A stretch of 64,000 nt of DNA from positions 25,413-89,412 of the forward strand of contig NZ_JARXWE010000008.1 in the NCBI RefSeq assembly GCF_029893235.1, given 5' to 3'. Position 1 is the first letter of the stretch; every line of letters begins with the position of its first letter. The notes under the pieces were generated by a model that did no database searches, was not told the DNA's origin, and saw nothing but the letters and a program-made list of their open reading frames with translations. Shown piece by piece: positions 1-7,416 of the stretch. Source of the DNA: Dysgonomonas sp. PH5-45. GTDB lineage: Bacteria; Bacteroidota; Bacteroidia; Bacteroidales; Dysgonomonadaceae. The translations under genes were made by a program, and so were the position numbers.

Positions 1-162
1 CAATGATTTGGCAACCGTTGAAAACAGTTCTCCGTCCGTGTGGCGGTAGTCGTACTGGTAATATTCCGTACCTCTGAATGCTCCTGCAATAAATGTTGTG
101 TAATTTTCTTTGCCTTGCTCGCATACTGAGCAACCGTTTTTGTTGATTGAATTTGTTTTCAT
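1..162 (-). CDS. DUF3873-like conjugative-transposon protein, C-terminus cut by window edge
   Basis: Reading leftward from an ATG at 162, 54 codons stay open to the window edge, so the C-terminus is missing. The peptide has a CxxC-type pair near residues 11-14 (GCSVC), then ENYTTF, then a Tyr/Asp-rich stretch YYQYDYRHTDGELFSTV. This matches my memory of the small DUF3873 proteins found in the accessory part of Bacteroides conjugative transposons. Function is unknown. It lies two bases beyond the stop of the next gene upstream, so the two are probably co-transcribed. The family call is from recall only. Confidence 0.7.
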   Translation of the reverse strand, partial: MKTNSINKNGCSVCEQGKENYTTFIAGAFRGTEYYQYDYRHTDGELFSTVAKSL

Positions 163-164
163 TG

Positions 165-647
165 CTACTTAGTTATGTGTTGATAATCTTTAATATAATC
201 CTGTTTTTCAAGCCACTCTATTATGTTCTCCATATTGTATTCGGAGGTAATGATTGCCGTATCTCTCGAAAATTGAGTAAAACGGCTACTTTCGTAGTTG
301 TCTATCCACTCTTTGAGGTTTACCACTCCCCAAATGCTGTAATTCTGTGCGAACATTCGGTCAATCTCGGCTATCTCTTTCTTGAACTCGACCACGATAG
401 TTTGATATTTGTCGTCAATGATTTCAAGGTGATACAATGAGCCGAACTCATCGTGTAGGCGTGCGGAACTCCAATCGCTTTTGTAGGTGTGATTACCCCA
501 TCTATGTGGGTTATCGAAACGCACTTTAACTTCTGCTGTGTACTCAGTTATCTTGATTTCTTCGATAACGCCTGTTACCATTAAGCCTGTAAAAATGCTC
601 TTACAACGCTTGCCTATAATACTATCGTTTACTTCTGTTGTTCTCAT
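165..647 (-). CDS. Hypothetical protein of the conjugative element, 160 aa
   Basis: I do not recognise a named family. The protein is soluble-looking, without signal peptide or membrane segment. Residues 1-60 look beta-rich (SIIGKRCKSIFTGLMVTGVI and following alternating hydrophobic strands); the second half is helical and acidic with many aromatic residues (NYSIWGVVNLKEWIDNYES). It sits between the PcfJ gene and the DUF3873 gene on the same strand, 43 bases after the former's start side and 2 bases before the latter, so it belongs to the same accessory operon of the mobile element. Small orphan proteins in this position of Bacteroides elements are common and mostly uncharacterised. Confidence 0.7.
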   Translation of the reverse strand: MRTTEVNDSIIGKRCKSIFTGLMVTGVIEEIKITEYTAEVKVRFDNPHRWGNHTYKSDWSSARLHDEFGSLYHLEIIDDKYQTIVVEFKKEIAEIDRMFAQNYSIWGVVNLKEWIDNYESSRFTQFSRDTAIITSEYNMENIIEWLEKQDYIKDYQHITK

Positions 648-690
648 GTCTATTTGAATTTTGTGGGCGGATTACTCCGCCCGATTATTG

Positions 691-2004
691 TTATGCTGCC
701 AATCGTTGTTCTATGAGTGGTATATTGTTATTTACAAGTGAAAGTATCTGATTATGATGTTCGGTGTTTTTGTTGCATAATCCCCTGCATTGAATAACTT
801 TCAGTTTGGAAATAGATACCTCTATGGTTTCAATGCGTTTGCCATCAATGGTTGCCGAAAGGATAAGGGAGTCTTCTTTGGTCGAATAACTACCTACGCA
901 ATGGTGCATCGCCTGTCCCTCTGCTACTATCTCCTGTACGCTTTCAAGTACACGGATACTGATACGCCCATCGGAAAATATAAGTCCGAAAAACTTGGCT
1001 TTAATCGCCCTAAATTCGGCTTCTTTTTCAAGTTGCTTTTCCAATTCCGCTTGTGCATCGGCTTTGGCTTTCTTCAACATATATCGGTCATGCTCGGCTT
1101 TGAGGTCTGTCGGGCATACATATTTAGCATTATAGAGGTCTTTGCCAAAGAATCGGAGATTATCTATATAATCGCACCAAAGTGTTGCATCGTTGATTTT
1201 GTAGCCATTTCGGATGCAGATGCGGACGGATTGCCAATACTTGTCGATATTCTTCCAACCGCTGTCCATGATACGCTTTAATAGCTTGGTGTATCCTGCT
1301 TTCATAAGCGTTTCGGCTCGGCTGTCAGTCAATAGGGTACGGAACAGGTCTAACGGCTTTTGTCCATATAATCCCTTTTTGTAGCCTGTTCTTTTCAGTT
1401 CGGGGATTAGTTTCATTCGGGGGTAAACCACGCCTGTAAATATTTTGTCATATACATTTATGTAAAACTTGTTATTGCTGTTCTCGCTACGCAATTCCAA
1501 ATCGGTATGGAATATCCACGCATCATAGTAGCAAGTACCCATTGTCTGACGGAGTTTTGCGAATGTGCAATGCTTTCCGTTGGGGGCAATCCACCGTTGC
1601 ATAACCTCTGAATAGTCGTATTTAGGCGTTTCCCCGACCTTTACCGAACAGAATAACATTACAGAGCGCAATACTTGATAACCTGCATGAGCGGTTACTA
1701 CTGTCATGTAGTAACGAGCGTTGAATGTCCGTTTCTTGGTAGTTTCTACCGTTAGTTTGGTGTTACAGTTCGGACAGTTACAGTCCGTTAATGTTGCAAC
1801 CAAATATCCTGCTCCCTGCCACGAATGACCGCATTTAGTACAGGTTATCACTCCTTTATCAGTTCTGCGCCCGATATGGTCGATACCATTTTCATAGCCC
1901 CACTCAATCTGCTCTTTCGTGAGTTTCGGTAGGGTTTTACTCGCTTCTACTACTTGTCTTTGGAATTTATTCTTCGCTTTCATAGGATAATGCTTAAAAA
2001 TCAA
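691..2004 (-). CDS. PcfJ-like protein
   Basis: This 437-residue protein matches the PcfJ-like family named after a pheromone-plasmid gene and widespread on Bacteroides conjugative elements; its biochemical role is not established. Visible features are a zinc-ribbon-like segment near residues 55-85 (CTKCGHSW, then CNCPNC), a long helical, Lys/Glu-rich middle (about 310-340), and a conserved C-terminal block with AMHHCVGSY near residues 365-375 followed by an IQCRG motif. The GxxMxHCVxxY signature is the best family marker. Its start overlaps the end of the PcfK gene by 11 bases, implying translational coupling; an alternative start is the second Met at residue 8 (MKAKNKF), which would shorten the overlap to nothing. 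Confidence 0.85.
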   Translation of the reverse strand: MIFKHYPMKAKNKFQRQVVEASKTLPKLTKEQIEWGYENGIDHIGRRTDKGVITCTKCGHSWQGAGYLVATLTDCNCPNCNTKLTVETTKKRTFNARYYMTVVTAHAGYQVLRSVMLFCSVKVGETPKYDYSEVMQRWIAPNGKHCTFAKLRQTMGTCYYDAWIFHTDLELRSENSNNKFYINVYDKIFTGVVYPRMKLIPELKRTGYKKGLYGQKPLDLFRTLLTDSRAETLMKAGYTKLLKRIMDSGWKNIDKYWQSVRICIRNGYKINDATLWCDYIDNLRFFGKDLYNAKYVCPTDLKAEHDRYMLKKAKADAQAELEKQLEKEAEFRAIKAKFFGLIFSDGRISIRVLESVQEIVAEGQAMHHCVGSYSTKEDSLILSATIDGKRIETIEVSISKLKVIQCRGLCNKNTEHHNQILSLVNNNIPLIEQRLAA

Positions 2005-2404
2005 ACAAAGATGGTTGGGGATTTAATACTACTTTCTTGCTCTTTTTGACAGGCTGTGTTATCTTCCTGTATGCTTCGTCCTGTGCCTTTTGTATAGCAT
2101 CTCGGCGAGCCTGTTCCTTTTCTTCTTCAGTCAGTTCTACTACATGATTTACTACTACATGGGCGTTTATTTGCTTACCGATTTCGATATTATCTTCATC
2201 GTAATAGTGTACCGCCATTGAATAGATTTCATCGTCTGCAAAACCATTGCAACCGCTTTTCTGTACAGTATTGAGAATATAGGTAACACAATCGTCAATA
2301 TTCTTTTCGGGTTTGCTATATTGGAATGAGAACAATACATCTGTTTCGGCTCTCTTATCTAAGTATGCCTTAATTGTATTTTTGAAATGATTTGATGCTT
2401 TCAT
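1994..2404 (-). CDS. PcfK-like protein
   Basis: A 136-residue protein of the PcfK-like family, the usual upstream partner of PcfJ on Gram-positive conjugative plasmids and Bacteroides conjugative transposons. Features: N-terminal FKNTIKAYLDKRAETD, then a conserved central segment with DDEIYSMAVHYYDEDNIEIG near residues 59-78, a charged helical stretch of Glu/Ala/Arg and a C-terminal end PQPSLFDF. The C-terminal QPSLFDF-type tail is reminiscent of beta-clamp-binding peptides (QxxLFxF), which would fit a DNA-metabolism role, but that is inference. It is immediately upstream of and overlaps PcfJ. Confidence 0.85.
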   Translation of the reverse strand: MKASNHFKNTIKAYLDKRAETDVLFSFQYSKPEKNIDDCVTYILNTVQKSGCNGFADDEIYSMAVHYYDEDNIEIGKQINAHVVVNHVVELTEEEKEQARRDAIQKAQDEAYRKITQPVKKSKKVVLNPQPSLFDF

Positions 2405-2450
2405 ACTTTTGGGTGTTGTGGGGCAGAAAGGCTCTGCTCCGTGTTACTAC

Positions 2451-3446
2451 TTAATCCAATCCGAAATAATAGGCTAAACGTTGCTCTTGTGATTTAGGAA
2501 AAATCCAACCTGCCAACTTCTTACCATTGAACGTCAATCGACTGTTAAAGCGTCCGCCCATTGCTTTGAGTTCGTCTTTTATGGCTCTCGTTTCTCCGAA
2601 TACCGCTACCGCTTTGGCTGAATATTCTACCAATGTGCAACCGCTATTAGTTTCTGTTGTGGAATTACTATTCTTTGGTGTTGTGTCAGACTTGCTGATA
2701 TGTATGTTATCTTCGTTCCCTGCGGTGTAGGCAAAATCCTCTATCGTGCGTTCACGGTTATATACAGGCTCTTTTTCAATTATCCAACCGCTATACTTGC
2801 TTTTTCCCAAGTAATAACCATCGCCCATGCTGTACTTTTCCCTGTGTTCATAATCCTCGTTAAACTCGGCTAAATAGACAGTTTCCTCAAAATTGGATGC
2901 GTGTTTACGCATTTCGGAAAACAAGTCCCTTTTGTGCTTTGAAAAACCTATGATAACCGTCCGCTGTGTACTATATGAGTAATAGTCGGTATAGCTGTCG
3001 CTCTCGTTTTGTCTTAACCGTGCCACGATAACCGCCTGTGCATCTTCGGGAAATATTTCGGCAAAGCGTTTGCGCCCGATTTCCTTAACCTGCTCTACTC
3101 TGATTTTTTCCTGCTCGGCTTCGGCTTCCTCTGCTTTTTTCTGTTGTTGTGCTTGCTGAAGAAGCATTGTAACCTCGAAACTGTCCATGAATTCAGGGTT
3201 CTCGCTATCATAGTAATAACCAATACCGAATTTTTCTTTCAAAGGTCTGATAATGTCTGCCGTCTGAAATTCTTTTGTACGCAGGTTAATCAACTTGTAA
3301 GCAATGCCCCAATCGTTTTTGCGGATTTCATAGACTACATACCTGTCATAACTGTAACCCTCCATTTGGATTATTTGATTAACCTCTACCACTTGTTTGG
3401 CTCTGTCAATTTCCTTATTTGCTCCTAATAAAAATACTTTGCTCAT
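2451..3446 (-). CDS. Conjugative-element protein with C-terminal AVFGETR/GGRFN domain
   Basis: A 331-residue protein with no signal peptide. Three parts can be seen: an N-terminal region (1-90) rich in aromatic and charged residues; a Gln/Glu/Ala-rich coiled-coil-like linker (about 95-125); a middle segment with repeated Tyr and Ser; and a separate C-terminal module (about 270-331) with AVAVFGETRAIKDELKAMGG followed by GRFNSRLTFNGK and AGWIFPKSQEQ. That C-terminal module recurs in proteins of Bacteroides conjugative elements, often as a fused domain, and I know of no assigned function. It precedes PcfK by 46 bases on the same strand and probably belongs to the same operon. Confidence 0.75.
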   Translation of the reverse strand: MSKVFLLGANKEIDRAKQVVEVNQIIQMEGYSYDRYVVYEIRKNDWGIAYKLINLRTKEFQTADIIRPLKEKFGIGYYYDSENPEFMDSFEVTMLLQQAQQQKKAEEAEAEQEKIRVEQVKEIGRKRFAEIFPEDAQAVIVARLRQNESDSYTDYYSYSTQRTVIIGFSKHKRDLFSEMRKHASNFEETVYLAEFNEDYEHREKYSMGDGYYLGKSKYSGWIIEKEPVYNRERTIEDFAYTAGNEDNIHISKSDTTPKNSNSTTETNSGCTLVEYSAKAVAVFGETRAIKDELKAMGGRFNSRLTFNGKKLAGWIFPKSQEQRLAYYFGLD

Positions 3447-3465
3447 AACTCTAAATTTTAAGGGA

Positions 3466-3696
3466 TTATAAAAAGGAGAAAAGAATGAGAATAAACAGGA
3501 TTATAGCACCTAAACCTACGAAGAAGGAGAGGATACCCCGAATAACAGGAAGAAAGAGATACAAGCCCACTAAAGCCCAAATAAACCCTGTTCCCCACAC
3601 GGAGCAACCCAAAGCCACGAAAACGATTTTCACAACCAATTTTATGCTAATTGGAAGGTTACTACCTTGTTTCCTATTTTTTGCTATACTTCTCAT
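3466..3696 (-). CDS. Small membrane protein, 76 aa
   Basis: I choose the ATG at 3696 (MRSIAKNRKQGSN) rather than the more upstream in-frame start at 3900, because the upstream extension is Arg/Ser/Pro-rich, lacks any domain look, and reads through a region of strong hairpins. The 76-residue product has a basic N-terminus and two or three hydrophobic segments (about 18-42 and 44-75, VKIVFVALGCSVWGTGFIW then ILSFFVGLGAIILFILILF), so an inner-membrane protein is predicted. It lies 19 bases upstream of the 331-residue gene. Function unknown; short membrane proteins are frequent on conjugative elements. Confidence 0.6.
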   Translation of the reverse strand: MRSIAKNRKQGSNLPISIKLVVKIVFVALGCSVWGTGFIWALVGLYLFLPVIRGILSFFVGLGAIILFILILFSFL

Positions 3697-3849
3697 AATT
3701 TCTGACTTTTTTTTTATGCCGTATCGGAGCCGGTGTACTGACCTTATGTTTCGGATACGTGAAAAGGTCGGCTGAATCCGCCGAAGACAAATTTTGGGTG
3801 AATAAATACGCTCGCCCGTAGGGAAAGAGGAAGATTTTTCAGGCAACAA

Positions 3850-3880
3850 TTTGGCGACAGGATTAGCCGAAATACCTTTG
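3850..3880 (+). promoter_or_regulatory. Consensus Bacteroidetes promoter facing right, no gene behind it
   Basis: TTTG at 3850-3853 and TACCTTTG at 3873-3880 are separated by 19 bases, exactly the Bacteroidetes primary-sigma consensus. The expected start of transcription is about 3887. No plus-strand coding region follows for more than 3 kb, so the transcript would be non-coding or antisense. Confidence 0.6.
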
Positions 3881-3886
3881 TATCCT

Positions 3887-4078
3887 GAACACCGGGTCAA
3901 AAAGTACCCGGTTTGATACTCGCTAATGAGGAAGAAATTATACCGGAGAGAAGTGTAGTAAAAAGAAATTTGGTCGAATACATTGCGTTTGTTATTATGA
4001 ACGCAGCACTTTCCCGGAGATAGGGAAAGCGATCAACATAAAAAAAGCCTGCTTCATGTTTCAGAAACAGGCTTCGTT
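3887..4078 (+). ncRNA. Candidate structured small RNA of the conjugative element
   Basis: Downstream of the promoter at 3850-3880 come four perfect stem-loops in under 190 bases: ACCGGGT/ACCCGGT (3891-3897 with 3906-3912), TGCGTT/AACGCA (3984-3989 with 4000-4005), CTTTCCC/GGGAAAG (4009-4015 with 4023-4029) and AAGCCTG/CAGGCTT (4045-4051 with 4068-4074). No open reading frame of note lies on the plus strand. The last stem also serves as a minus-strand terminator, so the right end of the RNA is uncertain. Bacteroides elements such as CTnDOT use a small RNA (RteR) to control transfer genes; a similar role here is only a suggestion. Confidence 0.4.
4040..4075 (-). terminator. Rho-independent terminator of the lipoprotein gene
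   Basis: On the minus strand a 7-bp stem AAGCCTG/CAGGCTT (4068-4074 with 4045-4051), which can be lengthened by the inner TGTTTC/GAAACA pairing, is followed by a run of seven T. It lies 20 bases past the stop of the 177-residue lipoprotein gene. Confidence 0.75.
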
Positions 4079-4096
4079 ATATTTGAACAATGTATG

Positions 4097-4630
4097 TTAT
4101 TTAGCTTTTTTCTTACCGTAGCATTTACTTCCGTCAGGAGATAAATAGAAATCAAATGTTTCTTCAACGGCTGTTCTGCCTGGAGGAACAAGAGAATATT
4201 TACAACGGACAATAACAGCAAGAACGCCATTGGCATTCTGGCTGTCATATCCCCGCAGATTATCGGGCGTAAGATTTTTAAGAGAATCAATGGTGTTGCT
4301 AATTCCCAAAATGTCAGCATTATACTTGTCAATATCGCTCTGCTTTTTTGCTTTAGCTAATAGTGTCTCACTCATTTTCTTTGCCAACTCGACACGTTTT
4401 ATTATAAGCTCTTTATCTTTTCTAAACTCGTCAGTAAGATAAGCAATACTGTCGGCAACTGTAACAGTACCATGTTCATTCATCTCAACAATTTTGAAGT
4501 TGAGATTTTCTTTTGTGTCGCTACCTTTTAGCAGATAGCCAGTAATGGTTTCTTCATAATTGTTCTTTGAAGAGTTTGAACCGCAGGAAACCATAAAAAT
4601 TGCGATTAAAAGATAGATTACATTTTTCAT
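4097..4630 (-). CDS. Putative lipoprotein, 177 aa
   Basis: The N-terminus MKNVIYLLIAIFMVSCGSNS is a typical lipoprotein signal with lipobox MVSC and Cys16 as the lipidated residue; GSNSS after Cys fits Bacteroidetes surface-lipoprotein spacing only weakly. The mature part has a helical, Lys/Asp-rich stretch (about 75-115) that could form a short coiled coil, and a beta-rich C-terminus ending in a FDFYLSPDGSKCYGKKKAK pattern. I recognise no family. It has its own terminator at 4040-4075 and is cargo in the mobile element, between the candidate small RNA and the RhuM-like gene. Confidence 0.8.
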   Translation of the reverse strand: MKNVIYLLIAIFMVSCGSNSSKNNYEETITGYLLKGSDTKENLNFKIVEMNEHGTVTVADSIAYLTDEFRKDKELIIKRVELAKKMSETLLAKAKKQSDIDKYNADILGISNTIDSLKNLTPDNLRGYDSQNANGVLAVIVRCKYSLVPPGRTAVEETFDFYLSPDGSKCYGKKKAK

Positions 4631-4659
4631 GACTATATTTCTGTTTATAAGAGTTTGAA

Positions 4660-5079
4660 TTAATTTAATGTTATCGCCGGGAGTTTTGACGATAAATTAT
4701 ATACAATCAGAACTTCCGTTTCTCTTTTGGGCTTCGTCCGAATATATTCGGTTAATGCTTTCATAACCCATTCCCTGAACGCTTGCGCTTCAAATGAAGC
4801 TATTCGATAACTAACGAAAATCAATGCTTCTAAATTATAGAATGTCATTTCGCACTGGCGACCGTTATGCTCGTATTTGTGTATTCGGATTACGTTTTCT
4901 TCTCGCAATAAGCCTGATTTGAATATTGACCGCAGGTTATTACCGACCGAGCTCACAAATACATTGAATAAATCAGCTATCTCATGCTTTGTCATCCACA
5001 GGGTGCAATTTACAAGTTTCGCTTCAACAATTAGCTGACTTTCACTATTTTCTTTGATTTTGATATATCCTCGTTCCAT
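4660..5079 (-). CDS. RhuM-like DNA-binding/virulence-associated protein
   Basis: The start at 5079 (MERGYIKIKEN) is preferred because it falls 7 bases after the stop of the ORF6N gene; a longer in-frame start would overlap that gene heavily. The 139-residue product resembles the RhuM family: WMTKHEIADLFNVFVSSVG (a helix-turn-helix-like segment, residues 28-46), HKYEHNGRQCEMTFYNLEAL and SYRIASFEAQAFREWVMKAL. RhuM proteins were named in a Salmonella pathogenicity island; their biochemical function is uncertain, but the segment is consistent with DNA or RNA binding. Close relatives often ride on Bacteroides conjugative transposons next to an ORF6N-domain gene, as here. Confidence 0.75.
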   Translation of the reverse strand: MERGYIKIKENSESQLIVEAKLVNCTLWMTKHEIADLFNVFVSSVGNNLRSIFKSGLLREENVIRIHKYEHNGRQCEMTFYNLEALIFVSYRIASFEAQAFREWVMKALTEYIRTKPKRETEVLIVYNLSSKLPAITLN

Positions 5080-5086
5080 AATTGTA

Positions 5087-5596
5087 TTATTCCTCATCTT
5101 GTTGAACATTAAAACCAATGCGCTTACGGGGCTTGTTTTCCTGTTCCTTTTGCGAAGCAAGTTCCGTAAGAGCCTGATAAATATCGCTGAACTGCATATT
5201 GGTTTCGATCATAAACATTTCAAGTTTCTGATTGAGTTCTGCATAACCCAAAGCATACTGACGAAGTGCGATAAATGCCCTTACTATCTGAATATTCATA
5301 TCGATCGCTTTTTTACTGTTGAGCAATCCGGCAAGCATCGCTATACCGTGTTCAGTAAAGGCATAGGGCAATTTACGAGTACCACCCCAACTTGATGTTC
5401 CATTTTGGAATATCAAGTCAAATTCTTCATTATTCAGTTGAAACATAAAATCGGAAGGAAACCTGTCAAGGTTTCGCTTTACCGCCTTATTCAGATTAGA
5501 AGTGGTTACTTCGTAGAGTTCTGCTAAATCTTTGTCGAGGATCACACGTAAGCCTCGAATCTGATAAATTTTACTTTGAATAACTTGTAGTTCCAT
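5087..5596 (-). CDS. ORF6N domain-containing protein
   Basis: This 169-residue protein carries an N-terminal ORF6N domain: KIYQIRGLRVILDKDLAELY, then TSNLNKAVKRNLDRFPSDFM, then a KLPYAFTEHGIAMLAGLLNS block (residues 75-94). ORF6N is related to KilA-N and is found in phage anti-repressor-like and mobile-element proteins. The C-terminal 60 residues are charged and helical and end in a basic patch (KPRKRIGFN). It lies 11 bases after the integrase-side gap and 7 bases before the RhuM-like gene; the two likely act together as regulators or as DNA-binding accessory proteins of the element. Confidence 0.85.
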   Translation of the reverse strand: MELQVIQSKIYQIRGLRVILDKDLAELYEVTTSNLNKAVKRNLDRFPSDFMFQLNNEEFDLIFQNGTSSWGGTRKLPYAFTEHGIAMLAGLLNSKKAIDMNIQIVRAFIALRQYALGYAELNQKLEMFMIETNMQFSDIYQALTELASQKEQENKPRKRIGFNVQQDEE

Positions 5597-5607
5597 GATA
5601 CTCTAAT

Positions 5608-6849
5608 TTATTGATTTACTGTATTTATCTCCTCATACATTTTCTCTGCACCCTTCATTTTTTTAGCCAAGACTTTCATGTCCTCGCTAATTTTAGAGTT
5701 TGTTATTCGGGCATAAATCTGAGTGGTTGAAATATTTGTATGACCAAGCATTTTACTAACCGTCTCAATAGGAACGCCTTTGGCCAGAGTCGTTGTCGTG
5801 GCGAACGTGTGGCGGGCAAGGTGAAATGTCAAATTCTTTTCAATGCCACATAAATCGGCGATTTCCTTCAGGTAAGAATTTGTCTTTTGGTTGCTCAAAA
5901 CTGGGAGTAATTGTCCGTTCTTTAGTTTGCCTCTATACTTTTTCAATATCATTGATGGAATTTTCAAGAGAGGTACATTAACTGTTGTACTTGTCTTTTG
6001 GCGTTTAGTCATAATCCATAGAGAGCCATCAAACGATTTACGGATATTTTCTTCTTTGAGATTCTTTACATCTATATAAGCAAGTCCGGTGTAGCAGCTA
6101 AAAATGAAGATATCCCGTACATGTTCAAGTCTTTCGGAAGTCATATTCTTCTTTATGATTTCGTGAAGTTCATCTTCTGTTAGATATCCGCGATCAACTC
6201 TCTTTATCCGAATTTTATAGTTTGCAAACGGATCGCCAACAATCCATCCATTGTTTCGGGCTATAATTACAATTCGTTTAAAGAACTGCATAAATTTCGC
6301 CGTCGTGTTTTCGTTGCATCTACAATCAACCCGAAGATACGTTTCAAAGCCTGTAATGAAACTATGATTGATTTCCCTGAGACTAATATCAGAAACCCGA
6401 TGACGAGTTTCCAGATAATCTTTCAATCGGTTGTATGTTCGTTCGTATTTTTCCAAAGTAGCTTTGGTCTTACCTATACCGACCATCTTTTTTACTTCGA
6501 CATTGTGTTCGGCAAAAACGGTCAGTAAGGTTTGTTGCTCGGTAGTGTAACCAAGAAAAATATTACGGATCTTCTCTCCGGTAACATGCTCTTTTTTCTC
6601 GACATCATAATAAGTGGTTGTGAGGGAAGTTCGGATATCATTCAACAGATGATTTAGCCTTAGGATAGTCGTTGATTTTCCTTTTCCTCTTCCGGCATTT
6701 GTGTCCCATAATTCAGGCTCAATTTCCAGTTTAGAACTGAATTGTGTCCTTGTTCCGTTAATGGAAAGGCGTACCATAATGGTGCATTTTCCATTCTTGT
6801 TTACTTGATTTTTCTTGATGTAGAAAAGAATCTTAAATGAACTACTCAT
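5608..6849 (-). CDS. Tyrosine recombinase / integrase of the conjugative element
   Basis: A 413-residue Bacteroides-type integrase with an N-terminal arm-binding domain (KILFYIKKNQVNKNGKCTIM), a core-binding SAM-like domain (about 110-205) and a C-terminal catalytic domain. Active-site residues visible are Lys285, His343, Arg346, His370 and nucleophile Tyr379. The usual first catalytic Arg is absent: the motif reads TGLAYID with Ala257. IntDOT-type integrases are known to lack this Arg, so the enzyme need not be dead. It should excise and integrate the element whose right end is here, and it faces away from tRNA-Ser, with its promoter box at 6885-6892. Confidence 0.93.
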   Translation of the reverse strand: MSSSFKILFYIKKNQVNKNGKCTIMVRLSINGTRTQFSSKLEIEPELWDTNAGRGKGKSTTILRLNHLLNDIRTSLTTTYYDVEKKEHVTGEKIRNIFLGYTTEQQTLLTVFAEHNVEVKKMVGIGKTKATLEKYERTYNRLKDYLETRHRVSDISLREINHSFITGFETYLRVDCRCNENTTAKFMQFFKRIVIIARNNGWIVGDPFANYKIRIKRVDRGYLTEDELHEIIKKNMTSERLEHVRDIFIFSCYTGLAYIDVKNLKEENIRKSFDGSLWIMTKRQKTSTTVNVPLLKIPSMILKKYRGKLKNGQLLPVLSNQKTNSYLKEIADLCGIEKNLTFHLARHTFATTTTLAKGVPIETVSKMLGHTNISTTQIYARITNSKISEDMKVLAKKMKGAEKMYEEINTVNQ

Positions 6850-6884
6850 AATTTTTTAATTTTTGCACCTAAATCTCATCGAGA

Positions 6885-6892
6885 CAAAGGTA
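6885..6892 (-). promoter_or_regulatory. Promoter -7 box of the integrase gene
   Basis: The minus strand reads TACCTTTG, a perfect -7 element, 36 bases upstream of the integrase ATG at 6849. A weaker CTTG lies 18 bases further upstream. A second reading is that CTACCTTTGTC resembles the GTAnnTTTGC core used by CTnDOT-type integrases, so the same bases might be part of an attachment site. Confidence 0.5.
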
Positions 6893-6964
6893 GGGTGAAT
6901 AATAAAATTACAAGCTGTTGAATCGCGGACAATATGCGACAGTTCAAGGACTTATGCGGAAATT

Positions 6965-7009
6965 GGTTACTATTTTTTCGACCTGATTTTGAGTAACCTT
7001 TTAGTAACC
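6965..7009. repeat. AGTAACC repeats between integrase and tRNA-Ser, possible recombinase sites
   Basis: AGTAACC occurs at 6992-6998 and 7003-7009, start to start 11 bases, about one helical turn, and its inverse GGTTACT lies at 6965-6971. Spacing and position at the integrase end of the element fit arm-type or excisionase binding sites. No coding sequence covers 6850-7135. Confidence 0.4.
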
Positions 7010-7060
7010 CGACGGTGTCTATTTTTGTCCTTTTCGGGTCTTTCAGGTGACTTAGTTATA

Positions 7061-7099
7061 AAAGAAAAAGTCCTGTAAAACCTTGATTTTACAGGACTT
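7061..7099 (-). terminator. Terminator of the tRNA-Ser transcript
   Basis: A perfect 13-bp stem AAGTCCTGTAAAA (7068-7080) with its complement at 7087-7099, loop of six, followed on the minus strand by TTTTTCTTTT. It lies 37 bases past the tRNA 3' end. Because it looks like chromosomal DNA serving the tRNA, the element boundary is probably left of it, between about 6893 and 7060. Confidence 0.75.
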
Positions 7100-7135
7100 G
7101 TCTCCTTTTGTCTGTTAGAAGTCTTTGCTTCTCAG

Positions 7136-7220
7136 CGGAGAGAGAGGGATTCGAACCCCCGGAAGCTCGCACTTCAACGGTTTTCAAGACCGCCGCAATC
7201 GACCACTCTGCCATCTCTCC
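7136..7220 (-). tRNA. tRNA-Ser(UGA)
   Basis: The minus strand gives an 85-base class II tRNA. Acceptor GGAGAGA pairs with TCTCTCC, the anticodon stem GCGGT/ACCGT holds loop CTTGAAA with anticodon TGA, there is a long variable arm typical of serine tRNA, the T loop is TTCGAAT and the discriminator base is G. CCA is not encoded. It reads UCA (and probably other UCN) codons. Its 3' end faces the integrase gene, the classic arrangement for an integration target, though the repeated copy expected at the far end of the element is outside the window. Confidence 0.95.
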
Positions 7221-7262
7221 AATGTTATTGCTAACATTAGTGCTTTTCTTTCAAAAGCGTTG

Positions 7263-7293
7263 CAAAGATAAAGATATATTTTAAAATCACAAT
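7263..7293 (-). promoter_or_regulatory. Promoter of tRNA-Ser
   Basis: On the minus strand ATTG (7293-7290), 19 bases, then TATCTTTG (7270-7263) closely match the Bacteroidetes consensus, 43 bases upstream of the tRNA 5' end at 7220. Confidence 0.6.
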
Positions 7294-7416
7294 ATTGTTT
7301 TCCCGAATTTTACGATAAAAATTTCATTATATTTTCGGCTTAAATATTATATGTATGATTTTCAGTAAGTAATAAAAAGCACATTGTTTTAAATAGGTCT
7401 TGATAAATAAAAGTTT

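Noticed and set aside
147..440. Plus-strand frame at the left edge
   Set aside because: It is the reverse reading of the 160-aa minus-strand gene and has no supporting signals.
3697..3900. Longer N-terminus for the small membrane protein (start at 3900)
   Set aside because: The extension is Arg/Ser/Pro-rich, overlaps a plus-strand promoter and hairpin, and the shorter form begins with a typical basic N-terminus before the membrane segments.
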